The notes beneath the pieces were generated by a model. The model was not told the DNA's origin and ran no database searches. It saw only the letters and a program-made list of their open reading frames with translations. Positions 35,847 to 42,673 of a stretch of 64,000 bases of DNA are shown piece after piece (position 1 is the first letter of the stretch; each line of letters starts with the position of its first letter). Origin of the DNA: Brevibacillus panacihumi W25 (lineage in GTDB: Bacteria; Bacillota; Bacilli; Brevibacillales; Brevibacillaceae); contig NZ_KI629786.1 in NCBI RefSeq assembly GCF_000503775.1, positions 62,001 through 126,000 of the forward strand, read 5' to 3'. The position numbers were made by a program, and so were the translations under genes.

Positions 35847-36123
35847 CCTTTATAACAATATATGCCAAATCATTTTCCAATAACATATCTTGGAATTCTA
35901 ACAAGTCTTTTTCAATTTCTATCTTATCCAACATATAATCTTTTGCTATTTTTTCAATAATCTCTTCGTTTGATGTTTCTCCGTCTAATAACTGCCAAAT
36001 CAACCATGCTACACCTGATAACTCAAAAGCAGTACCGTCAAGCTTCCCGATATATGCCTTGTCTTCAACTTTTCTAAAAATAACATCAATGGCTCGCTTT
36101 AAGTAAGCTGGTTTTACAAGCAT
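35836..36123 (-). CDS. PqqD-like peptide-recognition protein 2
   Basis: 95 aa. VIFRKVEDKAYIGKLDGTAF, ELSGVAWLIWQLLDGETSNE, IIEKIAKDYMLDKIEIEKDL and EFQDMLLENDLAYIV fit the PqqD winged-helix pattern. It overlaps both neighbours (glycosylase-like and nucleotidyltransferase genes). Confidence 0.82.
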   Translation of the reverse strand: MLVKPAYLKRAIDVIFRKVEDKAYIGKLDGTAFELSGVAWLIWQLLDGETSNEEIIEKIAKDYMLDKIEIEKDLLEFQDMLLENDLAYIVIKDEF

Positions 36124-36821
36124 CTATGTTCACTCCCTTGCAAAAAATTATAAAAGATACTTTTAAAGCCATTAAATGTGTTACCTGTTCTTCCAAAATA
36201 CATTAAATGTCTAATTGCAAAGACATAAATCAAATGGTTTTCTAAGTATATGTATGCAACTGGTCCCAAATTCTCAATTACATTTATGTCTTCTGCTTTA
36301 TTCATTAAATAATAGCTAATTTTCTTTTTTAGTAATAAATTTAATAAACTGTTGAAAGCTTCTTTACCGTGAATAATTAATATATTCGGTTTAAATATTT
36401 TCAGTGTCTTAATAAACAGATCTTGACTAATTGAAATTATTTCTGTATTAATTTTTTTAAGTTCCCTAGAGGAACTTGTTGGATAAGTAGTCACATTTGT
36501 TTCTATAACTTGTTTTTTAGAAATATACTCAATCCAAGATGTGAGATTATCAATCCCTATTCTGGTTCTTGATATTCCTTTCTTTCCTTGGTTTAATCTT
36601 TTGTTAATATAAAATTTCTTGAAATTATTGTAATCACATAAGAGACTTATGTAATCTTTATACGCTAAATCACTAGGATAAATTGGTGTTGCAGGATTTA
36701 TTCCAACTATGAAAATGCCTATTTCTTTTGGATAAGTTTTGCATAAAAATGGACGTAAATACGGCTCCTTTTGAGATATATAGATGTCTTCAAGAAAAAA
36801 CTTTTTCGTTATATCAACCAT
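36114..36821 (-). CDS. Uracil-DNA glycosylase superfamily-like protein
   Basis: 235 aa. GIFIVGINPATPIYPSDLAY resembles motif A (GxNPxxxxxxxxxY) of UDG-fold enzymes, KPNILIIHGKEAF the central strand, and VFAIRHLMYFGRTGNTFNGF the place of motif B with its His. It is not a canonical Ung. In a non-DNA setting it could cleave or bind a nucleoside base; phage pathways for hypermodified thymine use glycosylase relatives as base-modifying enzymes. It overlaps the kinase gene by 8 bases and the PqqD gene by 10. Confidence 0.66.
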   Translation of the reverse strand: MVDITKKFFLEDIYISQKEPYLRPFLCKTYPKEIGIFIVGINPATPIYPSDLAYKDYISLLCDYNNFKKFYINKRLNQGKKGISRTRIGIDNLTSWIEYISKKQVIETNVTTYPTSSSRELKKINTEIISISQDLFIKTLKIFKPNILIIHGKEAFNSLLNLLLKKKISYYLMNKAEDINVIENLGPVAYIYLENHLIYVFAIRHLMYFGRTGNTFNGFKSIFYNFLQGSEHRCL

Positions 36822-37443
36822 CTAGAAACCTACTTTTAATTAATTCTATAGCCATGTCTGTTACTTGGTTTGTTGATAATGTTGCATCCAACCTTTCTAC
36901 ACTAATTGATTCTATTTTGAAAAAGTAATCATATAGCTTAATCGCTTCTTGTAATTTTTCTGGCGTTTCTTTTGGAGTTAGTTTTTTGCCCCTTTCTTTT
37001 AATCTTTGCCAAGCAATTTCATGAGGAACTTCAAGATACACATTCAAATCAGGCTTAATCAAAAGGTTATTTATTCTTCTCAATATTCCAATATCTACAT
37101 TATTTATATATGGATAAACTAAGTTGCAAATCGAATACCTATCTGTAATAACAGTTTTTCCGGATCCTAAAGCTGGTTCGATATGATACATTGATTTATG
37201 AAGTAAGTCTAAACCCCACGATCCCCCCCTTAATATTGGCGAAAAGCACTCTCTTCGCGAGGTATTTAACTTCTTTGCTACTGCTTCTAATTCAGGTGTA
37301 AATATCGCATCTTCTTGAGAATAAAATGTTTTTACCTCATTAAAATTGCTTAAATATGTTGAAATATTTTGAGCTAATGTTGATTTACCTGATCCATCAA
37401 TTCCATATATACAAATAAATTTCCCATGAATATTCATAGCCAA
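36814..37443 (-). CDS. Thymidylate kinase-like P-loop kinase 1
   Basis: 209 aa. P-loop CIYGIDGSGKSTLAQNI is close to authentic Tmk (GIDGSGKST). TVITDRYSICNLVYPYI supplies the DRY motif and LNVYLEVPHEIAWQRLKERG the following strand. The LID lacks the normal RxxxR spacing. It probably phosphorylates a nucleoside monophosphate analogue. Tight spacing with NUDIX upstream and the glycosylase-like gene downstream. Confidence 0.83.
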   Translation of the reverse strand: MAMNIHGKFICIYGIDGSGKSTLAQNISTYLSNFNEVKTFYSQEDAIFTPELEAVAKKLNTSRRECFSPILRGGSWGLDLLHKSMYHIEPALGSGKTVITDRYSICNLVYPYINNVDIGILRRINNLLIKPDLNVYLEVPHEIAWQRLKERGKKLTPKETPEKLQEAIKLYDYFFKIESISVERLDATLSTNQVTDMAIELIKSRFLDG

Positions 37444-37449
37444 TCCTCT

Positions 37450-37950
37450 CTATATATTTATAGGAGTAATATTTTCAATTTTCCATTCGATATGATTATC
37501 TGGTAAACACCATTCAACACGTGCATTCATGAATTCATCCTTGAAAAGCATTCTTGAAATAAAAGCTTTATGATATTCAGGTATAGCATTGTGAGATTCG
37601 ATGTCTTTCATATCTATCCAGCATGGTTGTACCTTTTCTGGTTCATTATTTTGAAGTTCTCCCTCAACGGAGTTACTTACAAAAAAGAAACAAACTGAAT
37701 GATATGAACTCGTGTGAGCAATAAATGAAACGACACCCTTCATTTTAAGGTTAACTACTGATAATCCCGTTTCTTCTTGCATTTCTCTTCTACATGCCTC
37801 TTCTAATGTCTCGTGAAGTTCAACATGCCCACCAGGTGGAATAAACTTATTATAATTAGATGACTGAGGATTTAATCTTTTAATAAAGGCTAATTTATTA
37901 TCCCTAAATGCTAAACATGAAACCTGCACTCTAATTTGCATAGACAACAT
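37450..37950 (-). CDS. NUDIX hydrolase
   Basis: 166 aa with a perfect NUDIX box, GGHVELHETLEEACRREMQE followed by ETGL. The N-terminal strand CLAFRDNKLAFIKRLNPQSS and the tail VQPCWIDMKDIESHNAIPEY complete the fold. These enzymes cleave nucleoside diphosphates linked to another group. It could release the monophosphate from a triphosphate or a nucleotide conjugate, or act as a housecleaning enzyme that keeps the unusual nucleotide out of DNA. It overlaps the hydroxymethylase-like gene by 20 bases. Confidence 0.88.
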   Translation of the reverse strand: MLSMQIRVQVSCLAFRDNKLAFIKRLNPQSSNYNKFIPPGGHVELHETLEEACRREMQEETGLSVVNLKMKGVVSFIAHTSSYHSVCFFFVSNSVEGELQNNEPEKVQPCWIDMKDIESHNAIPEYHKAFISRMLFKDEFMNARVEWCLPDNHIEWKIENITPINI

Positions 37951-38800
37951 CCTCCTTTACACTCTTCTTATCTCCGTAATCTTTCAAGTGTTGAGCTAGA
38001 ATTTTAAAATAATCATTAAACTGGCTCAAATTAATTTCTTTACCTCTTCTTAAATTACTTTCGTAATAAATGAGCATTTCAATTTGTTCTTCTTGCTGCA
38101 TAAAGGGCATCGCTGGCATTTCATATATATATTCTGGTTTGCTGTGTCCTATTTCAGCAACAATTTGAATATGCTTATCGTAAACATGTAAACTATTAAC
38201 TAAATGAGTGTAAGTCCCAATACTAACCCCAAGCATAGAAGCAACATACTCTTGCATCATAGAAAAATTAAAAACATCATATGGTAAGCCTAAATAAACA
38301 TCGTTAGATCTCATATGAACCATTGCATGTAATTGTTGATCTCTTATTAAAAATTGAATTCCACACGTACAAGGTATATCTTTACTGTTTACTGCTACAT
38401 CCCGATGAGAATATATTGGAATCAGCGCTCTTCGTGTATCTGGGTCCCTTTTTAGTAAGCTAATAACTTTTGGTAACTCACCAATAAATCTAGGACCATA
38501 TGCTCCGTATAATGTTTCTCCGTCATCAGAATATTTTCCGTAACTTGGAGCATAGTACTCTAACATTTTTAAATTATTTGAACCTTTTATGCACCATAAC
38601 CATTCAGCAATTGCAAAAGGTATTGATATATTTCTCTTTTTGTTTTGTAACATTCTTGTTCTAGGATTATTAATCCTTACGAATGCTCCTAATATTTCAT
38701 GTGTATGAAGACCACGTGGCGATGAAATATTACCATTTTCAGTTATATATTTACATACTTGAGTATAAACAGAATCAAAGTCGTCCCCAATTATATACAT
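37931..38800 (-). CDS. Thymidylate synthase homologue with dCMP-hydroxymethylase-type Asn-to-Asp change
   Basis: 289 aa. Catalytic Cys144 (DIPCTCGIQFL), phosphate-binding Arg pair (DTRRALI, 123-124), Arg164 and Asp167 (VHMRSNDVYLGL), and His205/Tyr207 (NSLHVYDKH) all align with E. coli ThyA at an offset of two. The residue equivalent to ThyA Asn177, which reads the uracil base, is Asp175 (LGLPYDVFNF). In dCMP/CMP hydroxymethylases this position is Asp and selects cytosine. Prediction: makes a 5-substituted (hydroxymethyl) cytidine nucleotide. Confidence 0.87.
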   Translation of the reverse strand: MYIIGDDFDSVYTQVCKYITENGNISSPRGLHTHEILGAFVRINNPRTRMLQNKKRNISIPFAIAEWLWCIKGSNNLKMLEYYAPSYGKYSDDGETLYGAYGPRFIGELPKVISLLKRDPDTRRALIPIYSHRDVAVNSKDIPCTCGIQFLIRDQQLHAMVHMRSNDVYLGLPYDVFNFSMMQEYVASMLGVSIGTYTHLVNSLHVYDKHIQIVAEIGHSKPEYIYEMPAMPFMQQEEQIEMLIYYESNLRRGKEINLSQFNDYFKILAQHLKDYGDKKSVKEDVVYAN

Positions 38801-38817
38801 ACATACACCCCCTAAAA

Positions 38818-39744
38818 TTACTTTGTAATATCTAAGCAGAAATTAATTAACTTAATTCTCTCTTTTACAACAGTAATTAAGTTTTCAATTTTAATTGAAT
38901 CGTAAATATATATCGGGAAATTACTTTGGATAAGGTAACTTAGTAATTGTTGTATAATTTTTTCGATACTAAATTCTGCTTTAGATACGAAAGAGTAGCA
39001 CTCAAGAAAATAGCACATTTTCTTTACATCATAATTGCTTAATAATACAGCCGCCCTACCTATTTCAATCCATAGATCATTAATCCCGGCATAATCAAAA
39101 TCAATAAATTTTACTTTTTCTCCTTCGCAATGGCTAATAATTATATTACTAGGTTTCAAATCTCCATGAGTTAGCGACAAATGCTGTGGAGAAAAAGAGA
39201 TTTTATTTTTCTGAATAATTCTATAACGTAAGTCTAGTAAATCACTAATGTAATTTATAGCAATATTTTCTGATGTTCTCGTATGAAAGTAAGATTGATA
39301 ATTCACTATTTCATTCATAATCTCTTCATAATTTTTTGATAGTTTTCTATTGGGTAATTCTATATTTTTAGAAACCACATGCATTACATGCATATGTTGA
39401 GCGATGGCATTTAACGTATGCTGATTACATTCTGTGCTAGGATGTTCACCTTCTAAATATTCCTGCATAGTAAACATATGATTTTCTTCGACTGTAATAA
39501 ATGAATTTTCTTCATTTAAAAGTACTGATGGTGCAATATTATGTTCAGAACAATTACTTTGTATCTTCAGTACTCTTTCCAATGTAGAGTGGGTTATATT
39601 CTTATAAAATTTCAAGATAAAGTATTTTTGATCACTTTTAATTTTATATACATTATTAAGACTATCGACATTTATTTTCTCAATAGTATTAACACTGATT
39701 TTTGGATAATTATTACTTAAATACCGGAGTATACTGTCATACAT
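38818..39744 (-). CDS. Aminoglycoside-phosphotransferase-like kinase
   Basis: 308 aa. N-lobe YKIKSDQKYFILKFYKNITH with the ATP-binding Lys, catalytic loop LTHGDLKPSNIIISH (Brenner-type HGD-x4-N) and metal motif VKFIDFDYAGINDLWIEIGR. The group includes choline, homoserine and methylthioribose kinases and antibiotic kinases. As part of this operon it may phosphorylate a nucleoside or the product (self-protection). It starts directly after the second TS-like gene, overlapping by a base. Confidence 0.83.
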   Translation of the reverse strand: MYDSILRYLSNNYPKISVNTIEKINVDSLNNVYKIKSDQKYFILKFYKNITHSTLERVLKIQSNCSEHNIAPSVLLNEENSFITVEENHMFTMQEYLEGEHPSTECNQHTLNAIAQHMHVMHVVSKNIELPNRKLSKNYEEIMNEIVNYQSYFHTRTSENIAINYISDLLDLRYRIIQKNKISFSPQHLSLTHGDLKPSNIIISHCEGEKVKFIDFDYAGINDLWIEIGRAAVLLSNYDVKKMCYFLECYSFVSKAEFSIEKIIQQLLSYLIQSNFPIYIYDSIKIENLITVVKERIKLINFCLDITK

Positions 39745-40745
39745 TAAACCACTTCCAAAGATTTGTGTGCTGGATTTGAAATAAAATACTCAAAGCTAAT
39801 CCTCAAATCCGATTGTTCTAACAATGATAATTTCTCTCTAATCAACTCTTCGTTTCGATTTTCACCGTATAATACTCCTAATAACAAAACTTTCAGCCAA
39901 TATTTTAGAAAATACGGTAGTTCGTAATGGTTTATGGAAGAAAAGTAATTCTCAACATTATCACTTATTCCATTCTGGTGCCACTTAGTTAATACATCCA
40001 GTGTAAAGGAAAATTTTTCCCTATATGAGGAATAGTCACATTCGACTTTTATATTCTGTCCTGAAGAGACGTTATAGTTAATTATCGGTCCCCTGTTAAT
40101 TAACTCATTCGCTTTTATAAACGGCTCAGTAACATGTAAGCAGGTAGAACTATAATACATGCGTCCAACCTCAACCTTTAACCACCCAGCCATCAATTCT
40201 AATAATGTAGAATAAGTATGTGTGTCACTATTTGTAAAATCGAGCATATGGGTCGCTCTATAATTCAAATACATGTCGAGCTTACCTTCTCTGATAAGGA
40301 ACTGAATATAAGTTGAACAAGGCATATGTTTTTGTTTAGGATTCATCAAACATATTATTGCTTGCCTTGACTCATGATCTTCAGACAAAACAGCTAAACA
40401 CTTTGCTATTTGATCTCCATAAATTGAGTATAATCTTGGTCCAACTGCCTCTGGAAAATGTCCATTTTGATCAAAAAACTCCATTGCTCCTTTATATTGT
40501 TTTAAAACGTATGAGTCTGTTCGTCCTGATAAAACAAATATTGTTTCTACAATGTCAAAAAGCATACACGATAGGCTTTGAAATTCACATTTCAGCAAGG
40601 GTTTATCAATTTCACAAAAGACAAAATCTATTTGTCTCGCATTTAAAACCTTATTAAATTTTGTTTCTCTTCCTTCTTGTACCACTTTGCGAAGCATACC
40701 ATGAAACATTTCCCCAGGCGTTCGAAAGCGATAGTAATTCATCAT
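39744..40745 (-). CDS. Divergent thymidylate synthase homologue
   Basis: 333 aa. Keeps the core: MPCSTYIQFLIREGKLDMYL with Cys143, Arg127 in ESRQAIICL, Arg163 in LNYRATHMLD, and His204 in CLHVTEPF. The substrate loop reads DFTNSDTHTYSTLLELMAGW instead of LGxPFNIAxYAxL, so folate or base specificity must differ. The C-terminus is about 60 residues longer than ThyA and lacks the PFDLVI-type ending. It may form a hetero-oligomer with the next TS homologue or act on a different base. Confidence 0.8.
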   Translation of the reverse strand: MMNYYRFRTPGEMFHGMLRKVVQEGRETKFNKVLNARQIDFVFCEIDKPLLKCEFQSLSCMLFDIVETIFVLSGRTDSYVLKQYKGAMEFFDQNGHFPEAVGPRLYSIYGDQIAKCLAVLSEDHESRQAIICLMNPKQKHMPCSTYIQFLIREGKLDMYLNYRATHMLDFTNSDTHTYSTLLELMAGWLKVEVGRMYYSSTCLHVTEPFIKANELINRGPIINYNVSSGQNIKVECDYSSYREKFSFTLDVLTKWHQNGISDNVENYFSSINHYELPYFLKYWLKVLLLGVLYGENRNEELIREKLSLLEQSDLRISFEYFISNPAHKSLEVV

Positions 40746-40750
40746 GACAG

Positions 40751-41035
40751 TTAATTTCCTCCCACACTTACTATTAATTTATTTCTAAGTAAACTATAAA
40801 TAAATGCTATTAAATCCTCTTCCAACTTAATAGGAGACACATTGTATTCATTCTTCAAAATTAAAATAATCTCTTCGACAGTCTTAATTCCATCCAATTC
40901 ACTCCAAATGCGTTCACTTATTCCTTTAAGAAAGTAATATTTGTCGTCAATAAAACTATGTATCCCAATACCTTCTTCCGTATTAAATATTTTCAGGTCT
41001 AGACTATAGTAATAAACGTTATTTTTACTTAACAT
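40751..41035 (-). CDS. PqqD-like peptide-recognition protein 1
   Basis: 94 aa. VYYYSLDLKIFNTEEGIGIH, YFLKGISERIWSELDGIKTV, EEIILILKNEYNVSPIKLEE and DLIAFIYSLLRNKLIVSV match the PqqD fold. It lies directly after precursor 1 and begins the large block of nucleotide enzymes, four bases before the divergent TS gene. Confidence 0.82.
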   Translation of the reverse strand: MLSKNNVYYYSLDLKIFNTEEGIGIHSFIDDKYYFLKGISERIWSELDGIKTVEEIILILKNEYNVSPIKLEEDLIAFIYSLLRNKLIVSVGGN

Positions 41036-41058
41036 CCAATAATTACTCTCCTTACTAT

Positions 41059-41083
41059 GGACGGAGGCACATTACCTCCGCCC
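41059..41083. promoter_or_regulatory. Hairpin downstream of precursor 1
   Basis: On the minus strand GGGCGGAGG-TAATGTG-CCTCCGTCC, without a U-run, between precursor 1 and PqqD 1. It mirrors the hairpin after precursor 3 and probably sets precursor-to-enzyme ratio. Confidence 0.62.
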
Positions 41084-41098
41084 AAAAACATTGTTAAG

Positions 41099-41248
41099 TT
41101 ACGCTCTGCATTTACTGAAAGTAAGATCTGTTCTACATTTGTTGAAATCTGTTCTGCACTTATTGAAAGTAGAGAACTCATTCAGATAGGAGACCATTTC
41201 TTCCAAATCACCAACCAAAAGCAACTCAGGGCATTCATATTGTTTCAT
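41099..41248 (-). CDS. Precursor-like peptide 1 (49 aa) with three KCR repeats
   Basis: Frame from ATG 41,248 with AGGAGGTG upstream. Residues 1-24 form a leader (MKQYECPELLLVGDLEEMVS and so on). Residues 28-48 hold three repeats, FNKCRTD, FNKCRTD and FSKCRA, visible also as repeats in the DNA. The repeated K-C-R is the obvious candidate for enzyme modification, with Cys as nucleophile. It is followed by a hairpin and PqqD 1. It resembles multi-core RiPP precursors; I do not recognise a named family. Confidence 0.78.
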   Translation of the reverse strand: MKQYECPELLLVGDLEEMVSYLNEFSTFNKCRTDFNKCRTDLTFSKCRA

Positions 41249-41266
41249 TTAATTCACCTCCTTTCT

Positions 41267-42304
41267 CTATTTAAAAATCAACGTTGCATCCCCAAATTCA
41301 TAGAACAGATACTCTTTTTGTATTGCTTCTCTGTAAGCGTCCATTATTAAACTTTGTCCAGCCATGGCTGCAGCTAAGGCGATTCGACTTGTTCTTGGCC
41401 CATGAAAGTTAGTTACTATACCATCAATGACTTTAAACTCAAAGCCTGGATAAATATATAGATTAGTCCAAGAGCTTCCACTTTGAATAACCCCGTTTTC
41501 ATTAACAGAACTTTCTAATGTCCGAGTAACAGTAGTACCTATTGCTATTATTTTATTACCTTTTTCTTTAGTCTCATTAATTTTACGAGCAGTATTCTCT
41601 GATATAGAATAACTTTCAGAGTACATTTGGTGCTCTTCCAGTTCTTCTGTTTCTATGGTCATTGAACTTAAACCCGTGTGAAGAGTGATATACTCTATTT
41701 CTATTCCTGAATTTTTCAATTCCTCTAATAATGTTTTTGTAAAATGTCTCCCTGCTGCAGGTAACTCTACTGATCCAGGAATTGTTGCATACTCATTTTG
41801 GTAATATTCAAGTGACCACATTTTTTCAGTGTAGTTTGAAATTATTGGTCTCCCGTATTTTTCAGATAGGAAGATAAGCTCTTCTTCATGAATTAACTCC
41901 AATTCGAATAGACCATATATATCATTACTTGGGCCAATTATCTTAAATTCTAGCCCCTCACCTACTTCAAAGATTTGATTTGCCATATTATCCTTAAAAG
42001 TATTATGTAATGTAGCTAACCAACGTCGTTTGTCTAATTGACTGCATAAGGCTACACTTACAAAACCCACATTTTTATTTTTTCCTTGAAAAACAGCATT
42101 AATAGTTTTGCTGTTATTTAAAACGATTAGGTCACCTTCACTTAGATAGCTCCCAATATTTCTAATATTGTCATGAATTATTTTATTCTGACTTTTTTGG
42201 ATGACCAACATACGACTATCACTTCTATTTTGACCATCTATTTCTCTTGGTCTTCTTGCTAATAATTTTGGAGGAAGTTCAAAATCGAGTTCACTAACCT
42301 TCAT
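41267..42304 (-). CDS. QueA-like S-adenosylmethionine:tRNA ribosyltransferase-isomerase homologue
   Basis: 345 aa. LDFELPPKLLARRPREIDGQ, SRMLVIQKSQNKIIHDNIRN, LSEGDLIVLNNSKTINAVFQ, ATIPGSVELPAAGRHFTKTL and YPGFEFKVIDGIVTNFHGPR follow QueA from end to end. Several usually fixed residues differ (GPRTS in place of LPKSTL, ELPAAG in place of APTAG). QueA transfers the ribosyl of SAM to preQ1 in tRNA. A paralogue at the head of a peptide/nucleotide operon probably transfers a SAM-derived group to a different acceptor. Confidence 0.85.
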   Translation of the reverse strand: MKVSELDFELPPKLLARRPREIDGQNRSDSRMLVIQKSQNKIIHDNIRNIGSYLSEGDLIVLNNSKTINAVFQGKNKNVGFVSVALCSQLDKRRWLATLHNTFKDNMANQIFEVGEGLEFKIIGPSNDIYGLFELELIHEEELIFLSEKYGRPIISNYTEKMWSLEYYQNEYATIPGSVELPAAGRHFTKTLLEELKNSGIEIEYITLHTGLSSMTIETEELEEHQMYSESYSISENTARKINETKEKGNKIIAIGTTVTRTLESSVNENGVIQSGSSWTNLYIYPGFEFKVIDGIVTNFHGPRTSRIALAAAMAGQSLIMDAYREAIQKEYLFYEFGDATLIFK

Positions 42305-42397
42305 TCTTTTCTCCCCTTCTATTTATTTTTATTTATTAAATTGCAATTCATTCTGAGAAATTATCAAAATTTGTAAACACCCCAACCTCTTTTCCAT

Positions 42398-42426
42398 ATT
42401 TTATCAGGGTTTTTTTGGAATATCAA
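42398..42426 (-). promoter_or_regulatory. Sigma-A-type promoter of the peptide/nucleotide cluster
   Basis: On the minus strand TTGATA (42,421-42,426), 17-bp spacer, TAAAAT (42,398-42,403), about 95 bp before the QueA-like start. It is the only clear promoter I found for the roughly 20 colinear genes. Confidence 0.7.
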
Positions 42427-42673
42427 CTCTGTTTTTACATTTTTTTGTCGATTTAACAACCCTACCAGTTTGGTCCATATTCTTTTGGCAGTTCATTCAC
42501 ACTATTAACTTATAAAATATCAAGTTGATTAAGGATTTGAGAATGATAATCTCATTCTTGATCACTTTGTGGTATACGCTTACAAGCTTACAAAAAAATT
42601 GCCCCTGAGCACCTCTTTCCTGTATCTTAAAGTTGCTTAGACTACAAGATAAAGAGGAAAGAAAATACTTCAG

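Noticed and set aside
33702-38800. Phage-type pathway for hypermodified DNA bases
   Set aside because: TS, Tmk-like and UDG-like proteins fit, but there is no DNA polymerase, terminase or other phage gene, while PqqD proteins, precursor peptides and an exporter point to a secreted product. Kept only as an alternative source of the enzymes.
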